From Hydractinia symbiolongicarpus (taxonomy: Eukaryota > Cnidaria > Hydrozoa > Anthoathecata > Hydractiniidae): a stretch of 64,000 bases of DNA. The notes below the pieces were generated by a model. That model was not told where the DNA came from. It did not search any database and saw nothing but the letters and a program-made list of their open reading frames with translations. Below, piece by piece: positions 51,810-63,660 of this stretch; position 1 is the first letter of the stretch, and each line of letters opens with the position of its first letter. Made by a program: the position numbers and the translations under genes. The stretch spans positions 1,984,001-2,048,000 of the forward strand of contig NC_079886.1 in the NCBI RefSeq assembly GCF_029227915.1, read 5' to 3'.

Positions 51810-52360
51810 AATAATAATTTAAAAAATCGTTCAGGAATTGAGTTTACTCCTTGAGTACTTTCTTTGTATACTCTTGACTATACGGGCCGAGTACCGGATT
51901 TACGGGAAATCGCGGGTTTTCGTTTGCCGGCGATTAAACTTCTTTTATTCAGCGTCTTATCAAAAATGAAAACATTTTTGAAAACTACAAGTCTCATGCG
52001 TTTTAGTGGTATAAGAATAATTTGAAAAATCGTTCTGAAAATGAGTTTACCCACAAGGTACTTTCTTTGTATACATTCGACTATAGGGGCCAAGCCCGGG
52101 ATTTACAGGAAATCGCGGGTTTTCGTTTGCCGGCGATTAAACTTCTTTTATTCAGCGCCTCATCAAAAATGAAAATATTTTTGAAAACTACAAGTCTCAT
52201 CCGTTTTAGTGGTGAAAAAATAATTTAAAAAATCATTCGGGAAATCAGTTTACTCCCTGGGTACTTTTTTTGTATACTTTTGACTATACGAGCCGAGTAC
52301 GGGATTTACGGGAAAGCGCGGGTTTTCGTTTGCCGGCGATTAAACTTCTTTTATTCAGCG
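51810..52360 (+). repeat. Marker-monomer block
   Basis: A CTCCTTGAGTAC / GTATACTCTTGAC monomer, the marker monomer at 52,018 and a GAAAGCGCGGG monomer. The same three-monomer order is found around 34,000-34,360 and 36,030-36,490, though the follow-on differs slightly in each. Confidence 0.75.
52018..52220 (+). repeat. Marker monomer (CACAAGG type), copy 5
   Basis: Same class, preceded by the unusual GGTATAAGAATAATTTG instead of GGTGAAAAAATAATTTG. It keeps TTTTCGTTTG, unlike copies 3 and 4. It is followed by a GAAAGCGCGGG monomer, as after copy 4, so this order is shared between distant blocks. Confidence 0.85.
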
Positions 52361-54800
52361 TCTCATCAAAAATGAAAATATTTTGGAAAACTACAAGTCT
52401 CATGCGTTTTAGTGGTGAAAAAATAATTTAAAAAATCGTTCGGGAAATGAATTTACTCCCTGGGTACTTTCTTTATACACATTCGACTATACGGGCCGAG
52501 TCCGGGATTTACGGGAAATCGCGTGTTTTCGTTTGCCGGCGATTAAACGTCTTTTATTCAGCGTCTCATCAAAAGTGAAAACATTTTTGAAAACTACAAG
52601 TCTCATGCGTTTTAGTGGTGAAAAAATAATTTAAAAAATCGTTCGGGAAATGAGTTTACTCCCTGGGTGCTTTCTTTATACACATTCGACTATACGGGCC
52701 GAGTACGGGATTTACGGGAAATCGCAGGTTTTCGTTTGCCGGCGATTAAACTTCTTTTATTTAGCGTCTCATCAAAAGTGAAAACATTTTTGAAAACTAC
52801 AAGTCTCATGCGTTTTAGTGGTGAAAAAATATATTCAAAAGTCGTTCGGGAAATGAATTTACTCCCTGGGTACTTTCTTTGTATACTTTTGACTCTGCGG
52901 GCCGAGTCCGGGATTTACGGGAAATCGCGGGTTTTCGTTTGCCGGCGATTAAACCTCTTTAATTTAGCGTTTCATCAAAAATGAAAACATTTTTTTAAAA
53001 CTACAAGTCTCATGCGTTTTAGTGGTGAAAAAATAATTTAAAAAATCGTTCGGGAAATGAGTTTACTCCCTGGGTACTTTCTTTATACACATTCGACTAT
53101 ACGGGCCGAGTACGGGATTTACGGGAAATCGCAGGTTTTCGTTTGCCGGCGATTAAACTTCTTTTATTCAGCGTCTCATCAAAAGTGAAAACATTTTTGA
53201 AAACTATAAGTCTCATGCGTTTTAGTGGTGAAAAAATAATTTAAAAAATCGTTCGGGAAATGGGTTTACTCCCTGGGTACTTTCTTTGTATACTTTTGAC
53301 TATACAGGCCGAGTACGGGATTTATGGGAAATCGCGTGTTTTCGTTTGCCGGCGATTAAACTTCTTTATTTAGCGTCTCATCAAAAATAAAAACATTTTT
53401 GAAAACTACAAGTCTCATGCGTTTTAGTGGTGAAAAAATAATTTAAAAAATCGTTCGGGAAATGAGTTTACTCCCTGAGTACTTTCTTTGTATACTTTTG
53501 ACTATACGGGCCGAGTACCGGATTTACGGGAAATCGCGGGTTTTCGTTTGCCGGCGATTAAACTTCTTTTATTCAGCGTCTCATCAAAAATGAAAATATT
53601 TTTGAAAACTACAAGTCTCATGCGTTTTAGTGGTGAAAAAATAATTTAAAAAATCGTTCGGGAAATGAATTTACTCCCTGGGTACTTTCTTTATACACAT
53701 TCGACTATACGGGCCGAGTCCGGGATTTACGGGAAATCGCGTGTTTTCGTTTGCCGGCGATTAAACGTCTTTTATTCAGCGTCTCATCAAAAGTGAAAAC
53801 ATTTTTGAAAACTACAAGTCTCATGCGTTTTAGTGGTGAAAAAATAATTTAAAAAATCGTTCGGGAAATGAGTTTACTCCCTGGGTGCTTTCTTTATACA
53901 CATTCGACTATACGGGCCGAGTACGGGATTTACGGGAAATCGCAGGTTTTCGTTTGCCGGCGATTAAACTTCTTTTATTCAGCGTCTCATCAAAAGTGAA
54001 AACATTTTTGAAAACTACAAGTCTCATGCGTTTTAGTGGTGAAAAAATATATTCAAAAGTCGTTCGGGAAATGAATTTACTCCCTGGGTACTTTCTTTGT
54101 ATACTTTTGACTCTGCGGGCCGAGTCCGGGATTTACGGGAAATCGCGGGTTTTCGTTTGCCGGCGATTAAACCTCTTTAATTTAGCGTTTCATCAAAAAT
54201 GAAAACATTTTTTTAAAACTACAAGTCTCATGCGTTTTAGTGGTGAAAAAATAATTTAAAAAATCGTTCGGGAAATGAGTTTACTCCCTGGGTACTTTCT
54301 TTATACACATTCGACTATACGGGCCGAGTACGGGATTTACGGGAAATCGCAGGTTTTCGTTTGCCGGCGATTAAACTTCTTTTATTCAGCGTCTCATCAA
54401 AAGTGAAAACATTTTTGAAAACTATAAGTCTCATGCGTTTTAGTGGTGAAAAAATAATTTAAAAAATCGTTCGGGAAATGGGTTTACTCCCTGGGTACTT
54501 TCTTTGTATACTTTTGACTATACAGGCCGAGTACGGGATTTATGGGAAATCGCGTGTTTTCGTTTGCCGGCGATTAAACTTCTTTATTTAGCGTCTCATC
54601 AAAAATAAAAACATTCTTGAAAACTACAAGTCTCATGCGTTTTAGTGGTGAAAAAATAATTTAAAAAATCGTTCGGGAAATGAGTTTACTCCCTGAGTAC
54701 TTTCTTTGTATACTTTTGACTATACGGGCCGAGTACCGGATTTACGGGAAATCGCGGGTTTTCGTTTGCCGGCGATTAAACTTCTTTTATTCAGCGTCTT
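52360..54800 (+). repeat. 6-mer doublet, period 1,218 bp
   Basis: Units about 52,360-53,577 and 53,578-54,800. AAACTATAAG at 53,201 recurs at 54,419; GAAAAAATATATTCAAAAGTC near 52,825 recurs near 54,043; the CCTGGGTGCTTTC variant near 52,665 recurs near 53,883. Each unit contains a Cassette A. Confidence 0.87.
52833..53645 (+). repeat. Cassette A, copy 10
   Basis: CTCTG at 52,894; the first monomer opens with the odd ATATATTCAAAAGTC and the third ends with CTTCTTTATTTAGCG, one T shorter than usual. Confidence 0.78.
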
Positions 54801-54862
54801 ATCAAAAATGAAAACATTTTTGAAAACTACAAGTCTCATGAGTTTTAGTGGTGAAAAAATAA
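54051..54862 (+). repeat. Cassette A, copy 11
   Basis: CTCTG at 54,112, the 1,218-bp duplicate of copy 10 with the same private changes. Followed by Cassette B, as is copy 8. Confidence 0.78.
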
Positions 54863-57800
54863 TTTAAAAAATCGTTAGGAAAATGAGTTTACTCCCTGGG
54901 TACTTCCTTTGTATAGTTTTGACCATACGGGCCGAGTCCGGGATTTACGGGAAATCGCGGGTTTTCGTTTGCCGGCGATTAAACTTCTTTTATTTAGCGT
55001 TTCATCAAAAATGAAAACATTTTTGAAAACTACAAGTGTCATGCGTTTTAGTGGTGAAAAAATAATTTAAAAAATCGTTCGGGAAATGAGTTTACTCCCT
55101 GTGTACTTTCTTTGTATAATTTTGATTATACGGGCCGAGTCCGGGATTTAGGGAAAATCGCGGGTTTTTGTTTGCCGGCGAATAAACTTCATTTATTTAG
55201 CGTCTTATCAAAAATGAAAACATTTTTAAAAACTACAAGTCTCATGCGTTTTACTGGTGAAAAAATAATTTAAAAAATCGTTCGGGAAATGAGTTTACTC
55301 CCTGGGTACTTTCTTTGTATACTTTTGACTATACGGGCCGAGTCCGGGATTTACGGGAAATCGCGGGTTTTCGTTTGCCGGCGATTAAACTTCTTTTAAT
55401 CAGCGTCTCATCAAAAATGAAAACATTTTTGAAAACTACAAGTGTCATGCGTTTTAGTGGTGAAAAAATGATTTAAAAAATCGTTCGGGAAATGAGTTTA
55501 CTCCCTGGGTACTCTCTTTGTATACTTTTGATTATACGGGTCGTGTCCGGGATTTACGGGAAATCGCGGGTTTTCGTTTGCCGGCGATTAAACTTCTTTT
55601 ATTTAGCGTTTCATCAAAAATGAAAACATTTTTAAAAACTACAAGTCTCATGCGTTTTAGTGGTGAACAAATAATTTAAAAAATCGTTCGGGAAATGAGT
55701 TTTCTCCCTGGATACTCTCTTTGTATACTTTTGATTATACGGGTCGTGTCCGGGATTTACGGGAAATCGCAGGTTTTCGTTTGCCGGCGATTAAATTTGT
55801 TTTATTTAGTGTCTCATCAAAAATGAAAATATTGTTGAAAACTACAAGTCTCATGCGTTTTAGTGGTGAAAAAATAATTTAAAATATCGTTCGGGAAATG
55901 AGTTTACTCCCTGAGTACTTTCTTTGTATACTTTTGACTATACGGGCCGAGTACCGGATTTACGGGAAATCGCGGGTTTTCGTTTGCCGGCGATTAAACT
56001 TCTTTTATTCAGCGTCTTATCAAAAATGAAAACATTTTTGAAAACTACAAGTCTCATGAGTTTTAGTGGTGAAAAAATAATTTAAAAAATCGTTAGGGAA
56101 ATGAGTTTACTCCCTGGGTACTTCCTTTGTAAGTTTTGACCATACGGGCCGAGTCCGGGATTTACGGGAAATCGCGGGTTTTCGTTTGCCGGCGATTAAA
56201 CTTCTTTTATTTAGCGTTTCATCAAAAATGAAAACATTTTTGAAAACTACAAGTGTCATGCGTTTTAGTGGTGAAAAAATAATTTAAAAAATCGTTCGGG
56301 AAATGAGTTTACTCCCTGGGTACTTTCTTTGTATAATTTTGATTATACGGGCCGAGTCCGGGATTTAGGGAAAATCGCGGGTTTTCGTTTGCCGGCGAAT
56401 AAACTTCATTTATTTAGCGTCTCATCAAAAATGAAAACATTTTTAAAAACTACAAGTCTCATGCGTTTTACTGGTGAAAAAATAATGTAAAAAATCGTTC
56501 GGGAAATGAGTTTACTCCCTGGGTACTTTCTTTGTATACTTTTGACTATACGGGCCGAGTCCGGGATTTACGGGAAATCGCGGGTTTTCGTTTGCCGGCG
56601 ATTAAACTTCTTTTAATCAGCGTCTCATCAAAAATGAAAACATTTTTAAAAACTACAAGTGTCATGCGTTTTAGTGGTGAAAAAATGATTTAAAAAATCG
56701 TTCGGGAAATGAGTTTACTCCCTGGGTACTCTCTTTGTATACTTTTGATTATACGGGTCGTGTCCGGGATTTACGGGAAATCGCGGGTTTTCGTTTGCCG
56801 GCGATTAAACTTCTTTTATTTAGCGTTTCATCAAAAATGAAAACATTTTTGAAAACTACAAGTGTCATGCGTTTTAGTGGTGAAAAAATAATTTAAAAAA
56901 TCGTTCGGGAAATGAGTTTACTCCCTGGGTACTTTCTTTGTATAATTTTGATTATACGGGCCGAGTCCGGGATTTAGGGAAAATCGCGGGTTTTCGTTTG
57001 CCGGCGAATAAACTTCATTTATTTAGCGTCTCATCAAAAATGAAAACATTTTTAAAAACTACAAGTCTCATGCGTTTTACTGGTGAAAAAATAATGTAAA
57101 AAATCGTTCGGGAAATGAGTTTACTCCCTGGGTACTTTCTTTGTATACTTTTGACTATACGGGCCGAGTCCGGGATTTACGGGAAATCGCGGGTTTTCGT
57201 TTGCCGGCGATTAAACTTCTTTTAATCAGCGTCTCATCAAAAATGAAAACATTTTTAAAAACTACAAGTGTCATGCGTTTTAGTGGTGAAAAAATGATTT
57301 AAAAAATCGTTCGGGAAATGAGTTTACTCCCTGGGTACTCTCTTTGTATACTTTTGATTATACGGGTCGTGTCCGGGATTTACGGGAAATCGCGGGTTTT
57401 CGTTTGCCGGCGATTAAACTTCTTTTATTTAGCGTTTCATCAAAAATGAAAACATTTTTAAAAACTACAAGTCTCATGCGTTTTAGTGGTGAAAAAATAA
57501 TTTAAAAAATCGTTCGGGAAATGAGTTTTCTCCCTGGATACTCTCTTTGTATACTTTTGATTATACGGGTCGTGTCCGGGATTTACGGGAAATCGCGGGT
57601 TTTCGTTTGCCGGCGATTAAATTTGTTTTATTCAGTGTCTCATCAAAAATGAAAATATTGTTGAAAACTACAAGTCTCATGCGTTTTAGTGGTGAAAAAA
57701 TAATTTAAAATATCGTTCGGGAAATGAGTTTACTCCCTGAGTACTTTCTTTGTATACTTTTGACTATACGGGCCGAGTACCGGATTTACGGGAAATCGCG

Positions 57801-59160
57801 GGTTTTCGTTTGCCGGCGATTAAACTTCTTTTATTCAGCGTCTTATCAAAAATAAAAACATTTTTGAAAACTACAAGTCTCATGAGTTTTAGTGGTGAAA
57901 AAATAATTTAAAAAATCGTTAGGGAAATGAGTTTACTCCCTGGGTACTTCCTTTGTATAGTTTTGACCATACGGGCCGAGTCCGGGATTTACGGGAAATC
58001 GCGGTTTTTCGTTTGCCGGCGATTAAACTTCTTTTATTTAGCGTTTCATCAAAAATGAAAAAATTTTTGAAAACTACAAGTGTCATTCGTTTTAGTGGTG
58101 AAAAAATAATTTAAAAAATCGTTCGGGAAATGAGTTTACTCCCTGGGTACTTTCTTTGTATAATTTTGATTATACGGGCCGAGTCCGGGATTTAGGGAAA
58201 ATCGCGGGTTTTCGTTTGCCGGCGAATAAACTTCATTTATTTAGCGTCTCATCAAAAATGAAAACATTTTTAAAAACTACAAGTCTCATGCGTTTTACTG
58301 GTGAAAAAATAATTTAAAAAATCGTTCGGGAAATGAGTTTACTCCCTGGGTACTTTCTTTGTATACTTTTGACTATACGGGCCGAGTCCGGGATTTACGG
58401 GAAATCGCGGGTTTTCGTTTGCCGGCGATTAAATTTCTTTTAATCAGCGTCTCATCAAAAATGAAAACATTTTTAAAAACTACAAGTGTCATGCGTTTTA
58501 GTGGTGAAAAAATGATTTAAAAAATCGTTCGGGAAATGAGTTTACTCCCTGGGTACTCTTTTTGTATACTTTTGATTATACGGGTCGTGTCCGGGATTTA
58601 CGGGAAATCGCGGGTTTTCGTTTGCCGGCGATTAAACTTGTTTTATTTAGCGTCTCATCAAAAATGAAAACATTGTTGAAAACTACAAGTCTCATGCGTT
58701 TTAGTGGTGAAATAATAATTTAAAAAATCGTTCGGAAAATGAGTTTACTCTCTGGGTACTTTCTTTGTATACTTTTGACCATACGGGCCGAGTCCGGGAA
58801 TTACGGGAAATCGCGGGTTTTCGTTTGCCGGCGATTAAACTTCTTTTATTTAGCGTTTCATCAAAAATTAAAACATTTTTAAAAACTACAAGTCTCATGC
58901 GTTTTAGTGGTGAAAAAATAAATTAAAAAATCGTTCGGAAAATGAGTTTTCTCCCTGGGTACTCTCTTTGTATACTTTTGATTATACGGGTCGTGTCCGG
59001 GATTTACGGGAAATCGCGGGTTTTCGTTTGCCGGCGATTAAATTTGTTTTATTTAGTGTCTCATCAAAAATGAAAATATTGTTGAAAACTACAAGTCTCA
59101 TGCGTTTTAGTGGTGAAAAAATAATTTAAAAAATCGTTCGGGAAATGAGTTAACTCCCTG
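54800..59160 (+). repeat. Cassette B-rich block with a 3-mer (609 bp) doublet
   Basis: Cassette B starts near 54,870, 56,090 and 57,915. Inside it the AATAATGTAAAAAATC variant at 56,481 and 57,090 gives a 609-bp tandem doublet (3 monomers). A 1-bp loss (TTTGTAAGTTTTGACC) marks the copy near 56,128. Confidence 0.8.
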
Positions 59161-61397
59161 GGTACTTTCTTTGTATACTTTTGACTATACGGGCCGAGTA
59201 CGGGATTTACGGGAAATCGCGGGTTTTCGTTTGCCGGCGATTAAACTTCTTTTATTTAGCGTTTCATCAAAAATGAAAACATTTTTAAAAACTACAAGTC
59301 TCATGCGTTTTAGTGGTGAAAAAATAATTTAAAAAATCGTTTGGGAAATGAGTTTTCTCCCTGGGTACTCTCTTTGTATACTTTTGATTATACGGGTCTT
59401 GTCCGGGATTTACGGGGAATCGCGGGTTTACGTTTGCCGGCGATTAAATTTGTTTTACTTAGTGTCTCATCAAAAATGAAAATATTGTTGAAAACTACAA
59501 GTCTCATGCGTTTTAGTGGTGAAAAAATAATTTAAAATATCGTTCGGGAAATGAGTTTACTCCCTGAGTACTTTCTTTGTATACTTTTGACTATACGGGC
59601 CGAGTACCGGATTTACGGAAAATCGCGGGTTTTCGTTTGCCGGCGATTAAACTTCTTTTATTCAGCGTCTTATCAAAAATAAAAACATTTTTGAAAACTA
59701 CAAGTCTCATGAGTTTTAGTGGTGAAAAAATAATTTAAAAAATCGTTAGGGAAATGAGTTTACTCCCTGGGTACTTCCTTTGTATAGTTTTGACCATACG
59801 GGCCGAGTACCGGATTTACGGGAAATCGCGGGTTTTCGTTTGCCGGCGATTAAACTTCTTTTATTCAGCGTCTCATCAAAAATGAAAATATTTTCAAAAA
59901 CTACAAGTCTCATGCGTTTTAGTGGTGATAAAATAATTTAAAAAATCGTTCGGGAAATGAATTTACTCCCTGGGTACTTTCTTTGTATACTTTTGACTCT
60001 GCGGGCCGAGTCCGGGATTTACGGGAAATCGCGGGTTTTTGTTTGCCGGCGATTAAACTTCTTTTATTTAGCGTTTCATCAAAAATGAAAACATTTTTAA
60101 AAACTACAAGTCTCATGCGTTTTAGTGGTGAAAAAATAATTTAAAAAATCGTTTGGGAAATGAGTTTTCTCCCTGGGTACTCTCTTTGTATACTTTTGAT
60201 TATACGGGTCGTGTCCGGGATTTACGGGAAATCGCGGGTTTACGTTTGCCGGCGATTAAATTTGTTTTATTTAGTGTCTCATCAAAAATGAAAGTATTGT
60301 TGAAAACTACAAGTCTCATGCGTTTTAGTGGTGAAAAAATAATTTAAAATATCGTTCGGGAAATGAGTTTACTCCCTGAGTACTTTCTTTGTATACTTTT
60401 GACTATACGGGCCGAGTACCGGATTTACGGAAAATCGCGGGTTTTCGTTTGCCGGCGATTAAACTTCTTTTATTCAGCGTCTTATCAAAAATAAAAACAT
60501 TTTTAAAAACTACAAGTCTCGTGAGTTTTAGTGGTGAAAAAATAATTTAAAAAATCGTTAGGGAAATGAGTTTACTCCCTGGGTACTTCATTTGTATAGT
60601 TTTGACCATACGGGCCGAGTACCGGATTTACGGGAAATCGCGGGTTTTCGTTTGCCGGCGATTAAACTTCTTTTATTCAGCGTCTTATCAAAAATAAAAA
60701 CATTTTTTTAAAACTACAAGTCTCATGAGTTTTAGTGGTGAAAAAATAATTTAAAAAATCGTTAGGGAAATGAGTTTACTCCCTGGGTACTTCCTTTGTA
60801 TAGTTTTGACCATACGGGCCGAGTCCGGGATTTACGGGAAATCGCGGGTTTTCGTTTGCCGGCGATTAAACTTCTTTTATTTAGCGTTTCATCAAAAATA
60901 AAAACATTTTTGAAAGCTACAAGTGTCATTCGTTTTAGTGGTGAAAAAATAATTTAAAAAATCGTTCAGGAAATGAGTTTACTCCCTGGGTACTTTCTTT
61001 GTATAATTTTGACTCTGCGGGCCGAGTCCGGGATTTACGGGAAATCGCGGGTTTTCGTTTGCCGGCGATTAAACTTCTTTTATTTAGCGTTTCATCAAAA
61101 ATGAAAACATTTTTAAAAACTACAAGTCTCATGCGTTTTAGTGGTGAAAAAATAATTTAAAAAATCGTTTGGGAAATGAGTTTTCTCCCTGGGTACTCTC
61201 TTTGTATACTTTTGATTATACGGGTCGTGTCCGGGATTTACGGGAAATCGCGGGTTTACGTTTGCCGGCGATTAAATTTGTTTTATTTAGTGTCTCATCA
61301 AAAATGAAAATATTGTTGAAAACTACAAGTCTCATGCGTTTTAGTGGTGAAAAAATAATTTAAAATATCGTTCGGGAAATGAGTTTACTCCCTGAGT
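59160..61397 (+). repeat. 11-mer (2,234 bp) doublet, unit 1
   Basis: The first of two units. The GGTTTACGTTTGCC monomers and the GTGATAAAATAATTT monomer (near 59,926 and 62,160) recur at 2,234 bp. The extra base against 11 x 203 is in a CATTTTTTTAAAAC run near 60,703 and 62,937. One difference seen by eye: CGTTCAGG near 60,966 against CGTTCGGG near 63,200. The monomer make-up differs from the 42-49 kb triplet, although both are 11-mers. Confidence 0.85.
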
Positions 61398-61440
61398 ACT
61401 TTCTTTGTATACTTTTGACTATACGGGCCGAGTACGGGAT
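61370..61440 (+). other. Hybrid monomer at the right-hand 11-mer junction
   Basis: The left part (AATATCGTTCGGG, CCTGAGTAC) is elsewhere always followed by GAGTACCGG and ACGGAAAATCG (59,605; 60,415; 61,837; 62,649; 63,665). Here it is followed by GAGTACGGG and ACGGGAAATCG, as in the monomer at 59,195. The switch lies within about 61,397-61,431. Confidence 0.78.
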
Positions 61441-63660
61441 TTACGGGAAATCGCGGGTTTTCGTTTGCCGGCGATTAAACTTCTTTTATTTAGCGTTTCA
61501 TCAAAAATGAAAACATTTTTAAAAACTACAAGTCTCATGCGTTTTAGTGGTGAAAAAATAATTTAAAAAATCGTTTGGGAAATGAGTTTTCTCCCTGGGT
61601 ACTCTCTTTGTATACTTTTGATTATACGGGTCTTGTCCGGGATTTACGGGGAATCGCGGGTTTACGTTTGCCGGCGATTAAATTTGTTTTACTTAGTGTC
61701 TCATCAAAAATGAAAATATTGTTGAAAACTACAAGTCTCATGCGTTTTAGTGGTGAAAAAATAATTTAAAATATCGTTCGGGAAATGAGTTTACTCCCTG
61801 AGTACTTTCTTTGTATACTTTTGACTATACGGGCCGAGTACCGGATTTACGGAAAATCGCGGGTTTTCGTTTGCCGGCGATTAAACTTCTTTTATTCAGC
61901 GTCTTATCAAAAATAAAAACATTTTTGAAAACTACAAGTCTCATGAGTTTTAGTGGTGAAAAAATAATTTAAAAAATCGTTAGGGAAATGAGTTTACTCC
62001 CTGGGTACTTCCTTTGTATAGTTTTGACCATACGGGCCGAGTACCGGATTTACGGGAAATCGCGGGTTTTCGTTTGCCGGCGATTAAACTTCTTTTATTC
62101 AGCGTCTCATCAAAAATGAAAATATTTTCAAAAACTACAAGTCTCATGCGTTTTAGTGGTGATAAAATAATTTAAAAAATCGTTCGGGAAATGAATTTAC
62201 TCCCTGGGTACTTTCTTTGTATACTTTTGACTCTGCGGGCCGAGTCCGGGATTTACGGGAAATCGCGGGTTTTTGTTTGCCGGCGATTAAACTTCTTTTA
62301 TTTAGCGTTTCATCAAAAATGAAAACATTTTTAAAAACTACAAGTCTCATGCGTTTTAGTGGTGAAAAAATAATTTAAAAAATCGTTTGGGAAATGAGTT
62401 TTCTCCCTGGGTACTCTCTTTGTATACTTTTGATTATACGGGTCGTGTCCGGGATTTACGGGAAATCGCGGGTTTACGTTTGCCGGCGATTAAATTTGTT
62501 TTATTTAGTGTCTCATCAAAAATGAAAGTATTGTTGAAAACTACAAGTCTCATGCGTTTTAGTGGTGAAAAAATAATTTAAAATATCGTTCGGGAAATGA
62601 GTTTACTCCCTGAGTACTTTCTTTGTATACTTTTGACTATACGGGCCGAGTACCGGATTTACGGAAAATCGCGGGTTTTCGTTTGCCGGCGATTAAACTT
62701 CTTTTATTCAGCGTCTTATCAAAAATAAAAACATTTTTAAAAACTACAAGTCTCGTGAGTTTTAGTGGTGAAAAAATAATTTAAAAAATCGTTAGGGAAA
62801 TGAGTTTACTCCCTGGGTACTTCATTTGTATAGTTTTGACCATACGGGCCGAGTACCGGATTTACGGGAAATCGCGGGTTTTCGTTTGCCGGCGATTAAA
62901 CTTCTTTTATTCAGCGTCTTATCAAAAATAAAAACATTTTTTTAAAACTACAAGTCTCATGAGTTTTAGTGGTGAAAAAATAATTTAAAAAATCGTTAGG
63001 GAAATGAGTTTACTCCCTGGGTACTTCCTTTGTATAGTTTTGACCATACGGGCCGAGTCCGGGATTTACGGGAAATCGCGGGTTTTCGTTTGCCGGCGAT
63101 TAAACTTCTTTTATTTAGCGTTTCATCAAAAATAAAAACATTTTTGAAAGCTACAAGTGTCATTCGTTTTAGTGGTGAAAAAATAATTTAAAAAATCGTT
63201 CGGGAAATGAGTTTACTCCCTGGGTACTTTCTTTGTATAATTTTGACTCTGCGGGCCGAGTCCGGGATTTACGGGAAATCGCGGGTTTTCGTTTGCCGGC
63301 GATTAAACTTCTTTTATTTAGCGTTTCATCAAAAATGAAAACATTTTTAAAAACTACAAGTCTCATGCGTTTTAGTGGTGAAAAAATAATTTAAAAAATC
63401 GTTTGGGAAATGAGTTTTCTCCCTGGGTACTCTCTTTGTATACTTTTGATTATACGGGTCGTGTCCGGGATTTACGGGAAATCGCGGGTTTACGTTTGCC
63501 GGCGATTAAATTTGTTTTATTTAGTGTCTCATCAAAAATGAAAATATTGTTGAAAACTACAAGTCTCATGCGTTTTAGTGGTGAAAAAATAATTTAAAAT
63601 ATCGTTCGGGAAATGAGTTTACTCCCTGAGTACTTTCTTTGTATACTTTTGACTATACGG
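61398..63660 (+). repeat. 11-mer (2,234 bp) doublet, unit 2
   Basis: Duplicate of the preceding unit. It starts inside a hybrid monomer near 61,370-61,435 and ends near 63,660, where the sequence continues with GAGTACCGG / ACGGAAAATCG, the usual partner of the left part of that monomer. Confidence 0.85.

Larger units (their letters stand above)
48790..51810 (+). repeat. 7-mer doublet whose second copy lost one monomer
   Basis: The GACTCTGCGGG monomer at 49,036 recurs at 50,457, 1,421 bp later (7 monomers). The CATGAGCTTTAG monomer further right recurs after only 1,218 bp (49,761 and 50,979; 6 monomers). One monomer is missing from the second copy, at the hybrid near 50,820-50,890. The right part holds Cassette B and ends at the marker-monomer block. 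Confidence 0.82.
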
